DNA of 64,000 bases from NCBI RefSeq assembly GCF_014207185.1, contig NZ_JACHCP010000005.1:248001-312000 (forward strand), written 5' to 3'. This DNA is from Rhodanobacter sp. A1T4. GTDB lineage: Bacteria > Pseudomonadota > Gammaproteobacteria > Xanthomonadales > Rhodanobacteraceae. Under the pieces are notes generated by a model. The model worked only from the letters and a program-made list of their open reading frames with translations, did not search any database and had not been told where the DNA came from. A program made the position numbers and the translations under genes. Position 1 is the stretch's first letter. Each line of letters opens with the position of its first letter. Shown here one piece after another: positions 28,603 to 37,659 of the stretch.

Positions 28603-28961
28603 CTTGCTGTCCTCGTCCGCGGCGACATAGCCGCCCGTGCAGCCTGCAGGGTGTGACCGTGGACCGCATCGTTCCTGTGACGACCACCTGCGATGGCGTG
28701 ACAAGCGGTCGATATGCTCCTGCCAGCGGTGTGACCGAGGCGGCTGTGTGGCCACGTCGGATCAATGCATCATCCGGCATCCATCTCCGCGACTTTCCAG
28801 CCATCTGCGTGCGTACTCGTGCCGCTTGTCACAACCACGATGCCGATCGTCACAAGATCGGTGACGGCGATGAGCGCCCGTGCCAGCCTGCGCGAATCAT
28901 CCACATCGACGCCATCGTCCGAACGGATAGATGCCGGGCGTGCGGCAAGCAGGAGACCGAC
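28603..28961. other. Divergent intergenic region without a supported gene
   Basis: About 360 bases between two divergent exported-protein genes. It contains a 10-base direct repeat GGTGTGACCG at 28650 and 28728 and a small CCGATC/GATCGG hairpin near 28845. Frames read through here show no family resemblance. Confidence 0.35.
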
Positions 28962-29465
28962 ATGCGATTGCCGCTCACTCTGGTGATCCTCGCAGCCACG
29001 AGCATGCTCGCTGGCGCGGCCGGCATGACGAATGAATTGGCACCGCTGGCCTGGTTCGTCGGCGCATGGCAGGGCGCCGGCCAGTTCTCCAACGGCAGGC
29101 CGATCCATTCCCGCGAGACCTTCAGCACCGAAATGGGCGGCCACTGGCTGCATATGCAGCACGCGGACACACCGCCGGATCGCTACGCCGCGGACGAATG
29201 GTGGGGCTATGACCGCGCCACCAGGCAGTTCGTAATGACCGTGTTCGACAACACCGGCGGCGTGCGCCACTACGTTTCTTCCGGCTGGACCGGCACCACG
29301 CTGAGCCTGCAGAACACTGCGACCAGCGGCTACATCGATCGCTTCGTGCTCCGGCGTAGCGGCGATGCGCAATACCGGGTCAGTTATGCGCGCCTCGACG
29401 GCAGCGGTACCTGGCAGACGGGCGATGAACTCACCTGCCGCCGCGATGCGGGGCCACCCGCTTGA
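28962..29465 (+). CDS. Exported DUF1579-like protein
   Basis: Small protein of 167 residues with a signal peptide (cleavage near AGA or AAG, about residue 20). The mature part starts ELAPLAWFVGAWQGAGQF and shows the WxxG-type beginning and YDRATRQFVMTVFDNTGG block of DUF1579 or related lipocalin-like barrels. The function is unknown. AGGAG at 28951 supports the ATG. It is followed by the two-component pair in the same direction and may be co-transcribed with it. Confidence 0.72.
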   Translation: MRLPLTLVILAATSMLAGAAGMTNELAPLAWFVGAWQGAGQFSNGRPIHSRETFSTEMGGHWLHMQHADTPPDRYAADEWWGYDRATRQFVMTVFDNTGGVRHYVSSGWTGTTLSLQNTATSGYIDRFVLRRSGDAQYRVSYARLDGSGTWQTGDELTCRRDAGPPA

Positions 29466-29548
29466 ATCTGCGGACACGCGAACACCGTCCCGTGCCGGCG
29501 TACCTTCCGGCACATCCGTCTGACGGCCGGCGCTGGCACACTGCGCAG

Positions 29549-30682
29549 ATGAACGTGGCGAAAGCAACGACCATCGTCGGCGAAGATCAGGTACCCGGCG
29601 ACAACCGCTCGCAGCGACTCCGGAACTGGGCGCTGGCCTTCGGTTTCTGGACGCTGCTGGCGCTGTCCTACGCACTGAGTTCGGGGTTGTCCTCGCTCAG
29701 CGAAGGACGCGATGCCGCCTGGTTGCGCGGGCTGATCTGGAACCTCGCCGACTTCTGGCTGTGGATGCTGCTGGCGGCCGGGATCGGCTGGCTCGGGCGA
29801 CGTACGGCGGGCTTCGGCGGGCCGCGCCTACTGGCTGTGCATGTGCCTCTCAGTCTCGGCGTCGCGCTGGCGCAGACCCTGCTGCAGTTGCTGATCTTCT
29901 GGACCCTATGCGGCCCGGGCAAGATGCCGGTGGATACGTTCGGTGGCTTCATCCATACGGAGTTCGCCTACAAGTTCCAGCAAGGACTGGTGACCTACTG
30001 GGTGATCCTGGTGGTGCTACGCGGGATGGAATCGCGCCGGCACCTGCGCGACGAACGCCTGCGTCGTACACAATTGGAGACGCAATTGGCGCAGTCGCAA
30101 CTGCAGGCGTTGCGCATGCAGTTGCAACCGCACTTTCTGTTCAACACGCTCAACGCCATTTCAGCGCTGGCGTTGGCCGATCCGCTGCAGGCACGACTGA
30201 TGATCGCCAGGCTCAGCGATTTTCTGCGCCTCACGCTGGAGGAATGCCATGCACCGCAGGTGCCACTGTCGCGCGAGCTGGAATTCCTCGCGTGCTACCT
30301 CGGCATCCAGCAGGTGCGCTTCCAGGACCGGCTGAGCACACAGCTGGACGTGGACGACGACACCCTGGACGCGGCGGTACCGAACCTGATCCTGCAGCCA
30401 CTGGTGGAGAACGCGCTGCGCCACGGCCTGCAGAACAAGCCCGGCGCCGGCATCCTGCGCATTTCCACGCGACGTGCCGGCGACCAGTTACAGCTGCGCG
30501 TGGACGACGACGGTCTCGGCCTGCCGCCGGAAGGCACGCCGGAAGGCATCGGCCTGGGCAATACGCGTTCACGCCTGCACATGCTGTTCGGTAACGCCGC
30601 GCGACTCGAACTCACACCGTTGGCCGGCGGCGGCGTGCGCGTCGAGGTACACCTGCCCTTTGTCGTGCACATCGCATCATGA
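29549..30682 (+). CDS. LytS/YehU-type sensor histidine kinase
   Basis: Membrane sensor kinase of about 377 residues. Four hydrophobic segments occupy roughly residues 25-160. Then come the His_kinase motif LQPHFLFNTLNAIS with the phosphorylated histidine, and an HATPase domain (LVENALRHGL, then DDGLGLPPEG). An in-frame TTG at 29462 that overlaps the previous stop would add 29 residues, and the choice is uncertain. The stop overlaps the next gene (ATGA), which encodes its LytTR partner. Confidence 0.9.
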   Translation: MNVAKATTIVGEDQVPGDNRSQRLRNWALAFGFWTLLALSYALSSGLSSLSEGRDAAWLRGLIWNLADFWLWMLLAAGIGWLGRRTAGFGGPRLLAVHVPLSLGVALAQTLLQLLIFWTLCGPGKMPVDTFGGFIHTEFAYKFQQGLVTYWVILVVLRGMESRRHLRDERLRRTQLETQLAQSQLQALRMQLQPHFLFNTLNAISALALADPLQARLMIARLSDFLRLTLEECHAPQVPLSRELEFLACYLGIQQVRFQDRLSTQLDVDDDTLDAAVPNLILQPLVENALRHGLQNKPGAGILRISTRRAGDQLQLRVDDDGLGLPPEGTPEGIGLGNTRSRLHMLFGNAARLELTPLAGGGVRVEVHLPFVVHIAS

Positions 30683-31437
30683 CGCCACGCCTGCGCGCCG
30701 TGTTGGTCGACGATGAGGTGCTGGCACGCCTCGCGTTACGCCAGGCATTGGCGTCGCATGCCGAAGTGGAGATCGTCGGCGAATGCGGCAATGCCGGCGA
30801 GGCGATGCAGGCGGTGCTTGCATTACGCCCGGACCTGCTGTTCCTCGACATCCAGATGCCGGGCATGGACGGCTTCGAGTTGCTGCACGAACTGGCACCC
30901 GATTGCTTGCCACTGGTGGTGTTCGCCACTGCCTTTGCCGAACACGCGCTGCGGGCATTCGACGCCAGGGCCGTGGACTATGTGCTCAAGCCGATCGAGC
31001 AGGCACGTTTCGACCAGGCGATGGCACGCGTCAACCAACACTGGCAGGGGCTGCACGCGCCACACGCCCACCCCGAACCCGCCGCCGTGACGGGCGTGGA
31101 TGATTACGCGCAACGGATCAGCGTGCGCTACGGCGAACATATCCGGGTGATCAGCACGGCCGACATCGACTGGATCCGTGCCGACGGCAACTATGTGCAC
31201 CTCCATGTCGGCAACGCCCGCTTCCTGCACCGCGATACGCTGCGCCACCTGCTGGCGACGCTGGACCCGACGCGTTTCCTGCGCATCCACCGCGGCATCA
31301 TGGTCAACCTCGATCGCGTGGCCGAAGTCCATCCGCTGTTCCAGGGCAATGCCGAAGTGGTGCTGCGCGATGGCACGCGGCTCCATCTCAGTCGGCGCTT
31401 CCGCACCCATGCGCGACGTGCACTTGGCATGGCTTGA
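30679..31437 (+). CDS. LytTR-family response regulator
   Basis: DNA-binding response regulator of 252 residues, partner of the kinase encoded just before it. The receiver domain has the acidic pair DD at 11-12, phospho-acceptor D57 in LLFLDIQMPGMDG, and lysine in VLKPIE. The LytTR domain begins near 140 and carries IDWIRADGNYVHLH and FLRIHRGIMVNLDRV. Targets are unknown; the secreted protein gene downstream is a natural candidate. Confidence 0.93.
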   Translation: MTPRLRAVLVDDEVLARLALRQALASHAEVEIVGECGNAGEAMQAVLALRPDLLFLDIQMPGMDGFELLHELAPDCLPLVVFATAFAEHALRAFDARAVDYVLKPIEQARFDQAMARVNQHWQGLHAPHAHPEPAAVTGVDDYAQRISVRYGEHIRVISTADIDWIRADGNYVHLHVGNARFLHRDTLRHLLATLDPTRFLRIHRGIMVNLDRVAEVHPLFQGNAEVVLRDGTRLHLSRRFRTHARRALGMA

Positions 31438-31588
31438 TCCGTCGGTTGACTTCATTGGCCGTTCGAGCATCCCTGCCGACCACTCGTCACGCCCGATATA
31501 CCGAACATCACAAAGCTGGCGCGGCGAACCTCGATCGGCTGCAGGCTTCTTGGAGCCTGTTGGCAGCCAATATTCCCTGGAGATCGTG

Positions 31589-32404
31589 ATGCCCCCCCGT
31601 TGCCGTGTTGTCGCTACCGCCGCTTTTTTCGCTTCGATCTTTTGCCTGAGTAGTTCATCGGCCTATGCCGATTCGACCGCTGCGTATTTAAGCCCCAACC
31701 TCAAGGTGGGAGAACGTCTGTCCGATGTGTTTTCCAAAACCGTCTCGATAAAGGGAACGGGATTCAATGAGAAGGTCGATCGCATAAGCGGTAGCGCCGA
31801 CGATAGGGTGACCGGCGTAACGCCGGAGGCCTTCATCTTCGATGAGGAGGATCGTTATGACGGGCATCCAGCCAGTGGCGTAGTCCACGATGTCAAGACA
31901 CTTCAGGACGGCATCACCCATTGCTACAAGGGCAAGTGTGCTGTCGACAGCGAAACCAGCGGGATGACCTTCAATCCTTTGTTGTGGGGCAAGGCACCGG
32001 ACGACATCCGCGTAGGAACGACCTGGACGGTCACCATCCCCAGGCCCTGGGAAATCGGACCGGCCGGCACCGAGCAGGTGCAGGTGGTTCGCGTCGACCC
32101 GCTCAATGATGTCATCACGCTGACCCGCAATGGCAGTGGTAGCGGCCCGTCATCCGACGATCAGTACCGCCAGCAGAATGGAGAACCGATGCAGATCACC
32201 ACCACGGCCGGAAAGACAATCGACGTGTCGGTGATCCCCGGAAAGACCACCTGGCGCGGCTACACCACGATATGCAAGGGTGTCATTGTGAGCGATGAAA
32301 TCATGGTGCAGCGACACGTGACGCTGGTGTCCAAGGGCGGCGACAAATTCGAGGGCGAGCAGCGCTCCTATACCTTGCTCAACCTGTCACAAGACACGAT
32401 CTAA
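31589..32404 (+). CDS. Secreted protein of unknown function
   Basis: Protein of 271 residues with a signal peptide (FFASIFCLSSSSAYA, cleavage near residue 28). I do not recognise a family. The mature part is mostly beta, with a cysteine pair in THCYKGKCAVD near residue 112 and a repeated TWTVTIPRPW style. The ATG at 31589 follows CTGGAG. It lies 151 bases after the response regulator gene on the same strand, which would allow regulation by that system. Confidence 0.7.
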   Translation: MPPRCRVVATAAFFASIFCLSSSSAYADSTAAYLSPNLKVGERLSDVFSKTVSIKGTGFNEKVDRISGSADDRVTGVTPEAFIFDEEDRYDGHPASGVVHDVKTLQDGITHCYKGKCAVDSETSGMTFNPLLWGKAPDDIRVGTTWTVTIPRPWEIGPAGTEQVQVVRVDPLNDVITLTRNGSGSGPSSDDQYRQQNGEPMQITTTAGKTIDVSVIPGKTTWRGYTTICKGVIVSDEIMVQRHVTLVSKGGDKFEGEQRSYTLLNLSQDTI

Positions 32405-32502
32405 TCGTTGTCGGCCACCAATACGCGGAAACGGGATCAAGCCTTGCGCTTCGGCATCGAGCAAAAGCCCGATTAGATACGTCACTTGAGAAGCCATGCC
32501 CC

Positions 32503-33421
32503 ATGAGCCGCATCCCCGCCATCGCCTGTTCGTTCTGCCTTGCGGCCGTTGTTCTCTGTTTCGCCTCGTCGCACGCGTCCGCCAGCGCTGCGTCTATCGC
32601 GGCGCTCGCACCGATCACGCTCGACGGCATCATCCATCCGGACAGCGACGACACCGTCGCCTTCACTCCTGACGGCAATACGGTGTTCTTCGACCGCAGC
32701 AATGGGCCGCACAAGACCATCATGGTCGCGCACAAGGTCAACGGTCACTGGTCGAAGCCGCAAATCGCGGGCTTTTCAGGCCACTGGTTCGACCAGGATC
32801 CGGTCGTCTCGCCGGACGGTTCGTACCTGTTGTTCAATTCCGACCGACCAACGACGCCTGGCGGCCAGCCGCTGACGCAGGACTACTTTGTCGGCGGCAA
32901 CGCGCCGGGCAGCAACATCTGGAAAGTGGAGCGCAAGGGCAATGCGGGGGGGACCCCGGTGTGGTTGGGGCCGGTCATCAATGACGATCCCTTCGTCGAT
33001 TTTGCGAGCATCGCGACCGACGGGACCTTGTATTTCATCCGTTGGGACAAGAAAGCGCGGGCAATGCATATCTGGCGCTCGCTGTATCGCAACGGCAGCT
33101 ACCTACCTGCCGTGCGCGCCGGCCTGGGCGATCCCGACGTCTCCACCCATGATCCCGCGATCGCGCCCGACCAGTCATTCATCGTGTTCGACTACGGTAA
33201 GACCAAGGGCGGCCTCGGCCGCCTGTGCATCGCCTTCAGGCAAGGCGATGCACAGGAGCCGCCCCATCGACCTTGGCGATGTCATCAACAAGGATCTGCC
33301 GTGGGGTGCGCATGTCTCGACCAACGGCAATGCGGTCTATGTCACCGGCCAGTCGGGCATCTGGCGACTTTCGCTTGCCGGGTGGCTGAAGCAACCCGCA
33401 TCGGACACGGCGAAGCGGTAA
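32503..33421 (+). pseudogene. PD40/TolB-like exported protein, frameshifted
   Basis: Exported beta-propeller protein with a signal peptide (cleavage near ASAAS, residue 27) and PD40-type repeats such as DDTVAFTPDGNTVFFDRS and DQDPVVSPDGSYLLFNSD. The frame breaks in a run of four C at 33262-33265. Reading without one C continues the family pattern as PPIDLGDVINKDLPWGAHV to a stop at 33421, whereas the unshifted frame runs into unrelated residues and ends at 33480. Either this is a real one-base insertion or a sequencing error in the homopolymer. The intact product would have about 305 residues. Confidence 0.72.
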
Positions 33422-33427
33422 CGGCCC

Positions 33428-34618
33428 TCAACGCTGCACCATTACCGCAAACCAGCCCCAGCCACGAATGCGCTCGGTGATCAACTTGACGCTGGTCAAC
33501 ATCGGCACCGCCAGCAATGCGCCGGGAATACCCCAGAGCCAGCCCCATACCAGCAGCCAGAGCAGAATCGCGATCGGGCTGACGCGCATGCGCCGGCCCA
33601 GCACCATCGGCGTAATCAGGTTGCCTTCGACGATGGTGAAGCCGATGAAACACAGTGCCGGCAGCATCGCCTGACCAAGCTGATCGAAGTGCACCAGTCC
33701 AACCATCATCAAAATCGTGGTGGTGGTGATCGCACCGACATACGGAATGTAATTGGCCATCATCGCCACCGTGCCCCACAGCAGCGGGTCGGGCATCTTC
33801 AGCCACCACAACATGGTCGCCGTAAATAGTCCCAGGCTCAGGTTGATCAGCGAGGTGGTGAGAATGTAGCGCGACACCTCGGTCTGGATGCTGCGCACGA
33901 TGACCACGGCATGTCGCTTGGCCTGAAAGTCAGGAACGATTTCCACCAGCCGCCGCAGCAAGGTGTCGCCGAACACCAGGAAAAAGAACACCAGCAGGGT
34001 GACCGTGAGCATCGCAGCGATCACGGCCGGGGTCTCGGCCAGAACATCCCACGTACTGATGGAGACCGTGGCCGTTGCCGCGGCTGGATGAGCGCGCGAC
34101 GGCGGCCCGTTCACCAGATTCTGCGTGGCACGATTGGCCATCTCGAAGGGTGCGGTGATGTTTCTGAACTTGGGCAGCAGCTCTTTCATCGTGGCCGGCG
34201 CGCCCTGGATCCAGCCCATCGCCGGCTGTGCCACTTTGCTTACGCCAAAACCAATCGTGCCCACCAGCGCCATCATCAACACGCTGGCGCAGAGCCAGCG
34301 CGGCAGGCCACGGCGGGAGCCAGCGGCCACGATCGGGTTCAACGCCAGCCCCAGAAACGCTGCCAGCACCAGCGGTATCAGCAACGACTTGGTCAACGTG
34401 ACGGTATACAGCAACGCCAGCAACAGCATGCTGTTCAAGATCACGCGGATCGCACGCAAGTGCCGCAGCGTGCCGTGCGTCGCCTGCAATCCGCGACCGT
34501 GCGCGCCTGACGCCTCGTCATCGGCATCTGCCGTTTCGCTACCGAGCGGCAGCGGAACAGCGTCTTTACGATCGCTGATGATCGCGGCGCGCGTTGGCAG
34601 ATGGCCCGGTTCCTTCAT
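33428..34618 (-). CDS. AI-2E family transporter (PerM-like)
   Basis: Inner-membrane protein of 396 residues in the AI-2E transporter/PerM family; members export autoinducer-2 or act as Na+/H+ antiporters, so the substrate is open. A charged N-terminal tail of about 60 residues precedes the first helices (LLIPLVLAAFLGLALNPIV). The conserved central block includes VAMMANYIPYVGA and the C-terminal repeat has WLWGIPGALLAVPML. It ends seven bases from the convergent frameshifted gene. Confidence 0.9.
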   Translation of the reverse strand: MKEPGHLPTRAAIISDRKDAVPLPLGSETADADDEASGAHGRGLQATHGTLRHLRAIRVILNSMLLLALLYTVTLTKSLLIPLVLAAFLGLALNPIVAAGSRRGLPRWLCASVLMMALVGTIGFGVSKVAQPAMGWIQGAPATMKELLPKFRNITAPFEMANRATQNLVNGPPSRAHPAAATATVSISTWDVLAETPAVIAAMLTVTLLVFFFLVFGDTLLRRLVEIVPDFQAKRHAVVIVRSIQTEVSRYILTTSLINLSLGLFTATMLWWLKMPDPLLWGTVAMMANYIPYVGAITTTTILMMVGLVHFDQLGQAMLPALCFIGFTIVEGNLITPMVLGRRMRVSPIAILLWLLVWGWLWGIPGALLAVPMLTSVKLITERIRGWGWFAVMVQR

Positions 34619-34718
34619 AGCGGCACGCCGATGAGCTAAATTCGATGGATCGAAAACAAGATAAGCGATGACGGCATGGTTGACGGTTGCCTAAGCGAAG
34701 TCTGCGTCATCGCCAGGG

Positions 34719-35090
34719 TCATGATGATTGACCACTATTGGTATCCGGTGCCACCGTATCGTCTGAATTGGTCTTGTCTGAATCAGTTCTGCCTGAATCT
34801 GCGCCGCCGCCCAACCCGAACGCACCCAGTTCGGAAACCAGGCGCGTACCGTAAGCCACCGCTTCTGCCAGACCGCCGCCGAGCAGTGAACCCAGCCCGG
34901 GAATACGCAGCGGATGCACGTTGAGGGTACCCAGCACGAATCCGGCGCCGGCCGCCGTGCCGACGGTCGTCAGTGGATAGCGATGACCGCGCGCCAGCAA
35001 CGCGGCTGCCGGTGGGCTCATTTCCTGCCGTGCCAGATTCATCTCCAGCTTGGCGGCGCGCACTCTGGCAAGCTGGCTGAACAAGCTCAT
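34719..35090 (-). CDS. Small protein of unknown function beside the holin-like gene
   Basis: A 123-residue protein, no family recognised. It has a basic N-terminal helix (LARVRAAKLEMNLARQE), a Gly/Ala-rich hydrophobic middle (GTAAGAGFVLGTLN and PGLGSLLGGGLAEAVAYG) and a polar tail of Ser, Asp and Thr. Its start overlaps the end of the holin-like gene by four bases, so it is translated with it. It is probably membrane-associated and may act with the two upstream proteins on the envelope. Confidence 0.65.
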   Translation of the reverse strand: MSLFSQLARVRAAKLEMNLARQEMSPPAAALLARGHRYPLTTVGTAAGAGFVLGTLNVHPLRIPGLGSLLGGGLAEAVAYGTRLVSELGAFGLGGGADSGRTDSDKTNSDDTVAPDTNSGQSS

Positions 35091-35575
35091 GCACGGTCTC
35101 CCTTGGTGCGATCTGTCTCGACGTGTGCGGCGCGCTCGGCATCGATTTCGCGCCTAGCCTTGCTCATGGTATCGCGCATCATCTCATTCCACTCGCCGCG
35201 TGTGACCGGCAGACTCATCCAGTGCATGCAGCGGCGAAACAGCAGGAGCGAACCGGCCAGAAACAGTGCCTGCAAAACACACAGACCCAACAATGCCAGC
35301 ACCCACGAGCCAAACCACTTCGCCAGCAGCAAACCGACAAACGCAAGCAGGCTCAGACCCAGTCCCACGCCTGCAACGGTAGCTGCCAAACCAGCCAGCA
35401 ACATCCACGACACAGCGCTGCGTGCAAGCCCAAGCTCGGCAGCCAGCAAATGCAACTGGGCACCGAAAAGATGTTTTATCGCACGGCCCAACTGGCCAAG
35501 TTCGGCCACCAGCCCAGATGGCAACGGCGCCGTTTCCGGCGCCGCTGTTCCGGGGGTAGGTTCTGATTGCTGCAT
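35087..35575 (-). CDS. Phage-holin-family-like membrane protein
   Basis: Inner-membrane protein of 162 residues of the Actinobacterial holin-X/DUF1469 type found on many chromosomes. Residues 25-55 form an amphipathic helix, and two strong hydrophobic segments follow (WMLLAGLAATVAGVGLGLSL and WVLALLGLCVLQALFLAGSL). A charged tail ends the protein. The start follows AGGGA. Despite the name there are no phage genes around. Neighbouring DUF883 and small unknown genes suggest a stress-related envelope role. Confidence 0.75.
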   Translation of the reverse strand: MQQSEPTPGTAAPETAPLPSGLVAELGQLGRAIKHLFGAQLHLLAAELGLARSAVSWMLLAGLAATVAGVGLGLSLLAFVGLLLAKWFGSWVLALLGLCVLQALFLAGSLLLFRRCMHWMSLPVTRGEWNEMMRDTMSKARREIDAERAAHVETDRTKGDRA

Positions 35576-35603
35576 TCCCTGAGCCCCTATCAAGCCTGCG
35601 TGA

Positions 35604-35966
35604 TCAACGACGCAGAATACGACCGAGCAACCAGCCAGCGCCAAGCGCGATGGCGACGGACTGCACCGGTTTCTCGCGAACATAGTCGCGCGCCTGCTCC
35701 AACCATGCGTCGGCGCGATCCAGCGTTTGGTCATAGACCTCACGACCGCGCTCGCCAATCTCGACCGCTTTATCGGTAGTGCGGTTGGCGGCATCGGCCA
35801 CCTTGTCAGTGGCGCGGTGCAGACCTTCTTCGACCGTGTCGGCGGCGCGATCCACGGCATCCTTGGTGCTGGCCACGGCATTGGAGGTCGCCTGCTTGAT
35901 GCGCTCGGCGCTCTCGTCGATGCGGTTGCCAACCAGTTCTTCGGGGGTTTGTACGTGCTTGTTCAT
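35604..35966 (-). CDS. DUF883 (ElaB/YqjD-like) membrane-anchored protein
   Basis: Protein of 120 residues with a long amphipathic helix rich in Asp, Lys and Ala (repeats such as AADTVEEGLHRATDKVADAA) and a C-terminal membrane segment (VQSVAIALGAGWLLGRILRR) that ends in arginines. This is the ElaB/YqjD/YgaM pattern; those E. coli proteins bind the inner membrane and ribosomes in stationary phase. ATG 35966 is chosen for GGAG eight bases upstream. It is the first gene of the small envelope group. Confidence 0.85.
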   Translation of the reverse strand: MNKHVQTPEELVGNRIDESAERIKQATSNAVASTKDAVDRAADTVEEGLHRATDKVADAANRTTDKAVEIGERGREVYDQTLDRADAWLEQARDYVREKPVQSVAIALGAGWLLGRILRR

Positions 35967-36017
35967 GGGAAGCTCCATTGAGGACTGACGATGACGCATG
36001 ACTTCAACGCATTGGTT

Positions 36018-36059
36018 CGCTTGCGGAAGTGACTTGATGACACATCACTTCCACAAGCG
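36018..36059. other. 15-bp imperfect hairpin between DUF1328 and DUF883 genes
   Basis: Arms at 36018-36032 and 36045-36059 pair at 14 of 15 positions around a 12-base loop. It follows the DUF1328 stop on the minus strand and may end that transcript, although no T-run follows. Confidence 0.45.
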
Positions 36060-36069
36060 CATGACCTGA

Positions 36070-36225
36070 TTATCTGGCGCGGCGGAAAAAGGCGAGTACG
36101 GCGAGAATCAGGAAGATGACGAAAAGAATCTTAGCAATGCCTGCAGCGGCGCCGGCAATGCCGCCAAAACCCAGTACCGCTGCGATGATCGCGATAACCA
36201 GAAAAACCAGTGCGTAGTGAAGCAT
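36070..36225 (-). CDS. DUF1328 small membrane protein (YtjA-like)
   Basis: Protein of 51 residues with two hydrophobic segments: [24 protein letters not shown] and [20 protein letters not shown] (given as two pieces). It ends in basic residues. Length and the [16 protein letters not shown] core match DUF1328/YtjA, a family of tiny stress-induced inner-membrane proteins without known mechanism. The start is preceded by AGAGGA. Confidence 0.9.
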   Translation of the reverse strand: MLHYALVFLVIAIIAAVLGFGGIAGAAAGIAKILFVIFLILAVLAFFRRAR

Positions 36226-36512
36226 GGCGTTGTCCTCTTGAATGGGAGCCAAAGTTGGATAAACCGTGAACCGCAGACGCGAGCCTCCGGTATGTGGTCA
36301 GCTATTCACCCATAGCCCACGCCATGCGCATGTGAAGAGAGTTGGCGTCAATCTGCACGCGCTGGCGACGTTTGTTCAGGCGGGGGCAGGGGTCGGTTTG
36401 GCGTTCGGGCGTCCATTCACGTCGTATCCGACTCTCACCTGACAAACGATGGCGACGAACGATGGCGGGAGATTCGGAGCATCAATTCGCAGGTTGTAAC
36501 CCCTCGAAATGC
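36226..36512. other. Intergenic region upstream of DUF1328
   Basis: About 290 bases with no supported gene. The left end must hold the DUF1328 promoter; no clear hexamers stand out. Confidence 0.4.
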
Positions 36513-37601
36513 TCAAGGCTTGTATGTGACGCGATACACCGCGCCTGCAAGATCGTCGCTTATCAGCAGGCTGCCGTCGGGCAGCGGCTGCACGTCGACT
36601 GGTCGACCCCAGGCGCGTTCGTCCTGCTCGAAGCCGCTGATCAGCGGTTCATACGACAGCACCTTGCTGCCCTGCAGACGCACCGTCATCACCCGATAGC
36701 CTGACTTTTTCGTACGGTTCCACGAACCGTGCTCGGCCACGATGATCGCGCCCTTGTAGCTGGCCGGAAACTGCTTGCCCTCGTAGAAACGCATACCCAG
36801 CGAGGCAACGTGCGCACCCAGCTTCAATACAGGCGGCGTGTAATCCTTGCAGCTCTTGCCCTTGCCGAATTCAGGATCGAGCGTGTCGCCCTGTTGGCAA
36901 TAGGGAAAGCCAAAGTGCTCGCCAATCCTGGTGATGCGATTGAGTTCGTCACTGGGCATATCGTCACCCATCATGTCGCGCCCGTTGTCGGTGAACCACA
37001 GTTTCCTGGTGCCGGGCTGCCAGTCGAAACCCACCGTGTTGCGGATGCCGTGCGCCACGTCTTCCATGCCGCTACCATCGGCGTTCATGCGGGTGAGCTT
37101 GCCATGGTCCGGACCTGGGTCGCAGATGTTGCACGGTGCGCCGATCGGCACATACAGCTTGCCGTCCGGACCGAAGGCGATGAACTTGGTGCCGTGATGC
37201 ATCTCGGTCGGCAGCTTGTCGGTGATCAACTCTGGCTTCGGTGGATCGTCCAGATGATTCTCGATATCGCGCAGCACCACGATCCGGCTGACGGCGGACA
37301 CGTAGAGATCGCCATTCTTGAAAGCCACGCCGATCGGCGACTCCAAGCCGCTCGCCACCACACGCACCTTGTCGGCAACACCATCATGCTTGCTGTCGGT
37401 CAGCGCATACACCTTGCCGGCGTCACCGGACCCGACGAACACTGTGCCTTTCGCGCCCAGCGTGATCTCGCGCGCTTTCGGTACCTGGTCCGAATACACC
37501 GCGACATGGAAACCCTTCGGCAGGGTCAGCTGGTCCAGTTGCGGTGCAGCGAAAGCCGGCGCCGCCAGCAGGTAGAGCAACCACCAAAGTTTCATACGCA
37601 T
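36513..37601 (-). CDS. Sorbosone dehydrogenase family, periplasmic PQQ-type glucose/sorbosone dehydrogenase-like
   Basis: Exported six-bladed propeller protein of 362 residues. The signal peptide is cleaved near AFAAP (residue 18). Family blocks include FIAFGPDGKLYVPIGAPCN, HGIRNTVGFDWQP, LWFTDNGRDMMGDD and AEHGSWNR, and the C-terminal DGSLLISDDLAGAVYRV. Relatives oxidise sugars or aldehydes with PQQ in the periplasm; several family members have no proven cofactor. It is a single gene, separated by 58 bases from the next gene on the same strand. Confidence 0.85.
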   Translation of the reverse strand: MRMKLWWLLYLLAAPAFAAPQLDQLTLPKGFHVAVYSDQVPKAREITLGAKGTVFVGSGDAGKVYALTDSKHDGVADKVRVVASGLESPIGVAFKNGDLYVSAVSRIVVLRDIENHLDDPPKPELITDKLPTEMHHGTKFIAFGPDGKLYVPIGAPCNICDPGPDHGKLTRMNADGSGMEDVAHGIRNTVGFDWQPGTRKLWFTDNGRDMMGDDMPSDELNRITRIGEHFGFPYCQQGDTLDPEFGKGKSCKDYTPPVLKLGAHVASLGMRFYEGKQFPASYKGAIIVAEHGSWNRTKKSGYRVMTVRLQGSKVLSYEPLISGFEQDERAWGRPVDVQPLPDGSLLISDDLAGAVYRVTYKP

Positions 37602-37659
37602 CGGTCGGTCTCCGTATCAGCGGGCAGACTGCGATGCTAACGCCTGTCGGTCGAAGCGG

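Noticed and set aside
35087-35575. Prophage remnant because of a holin-like gene
   Set aside because: No integrase, capsid, lysin or attachment repeats are found around it; this holin-named family is common on bacterial chromosomes.
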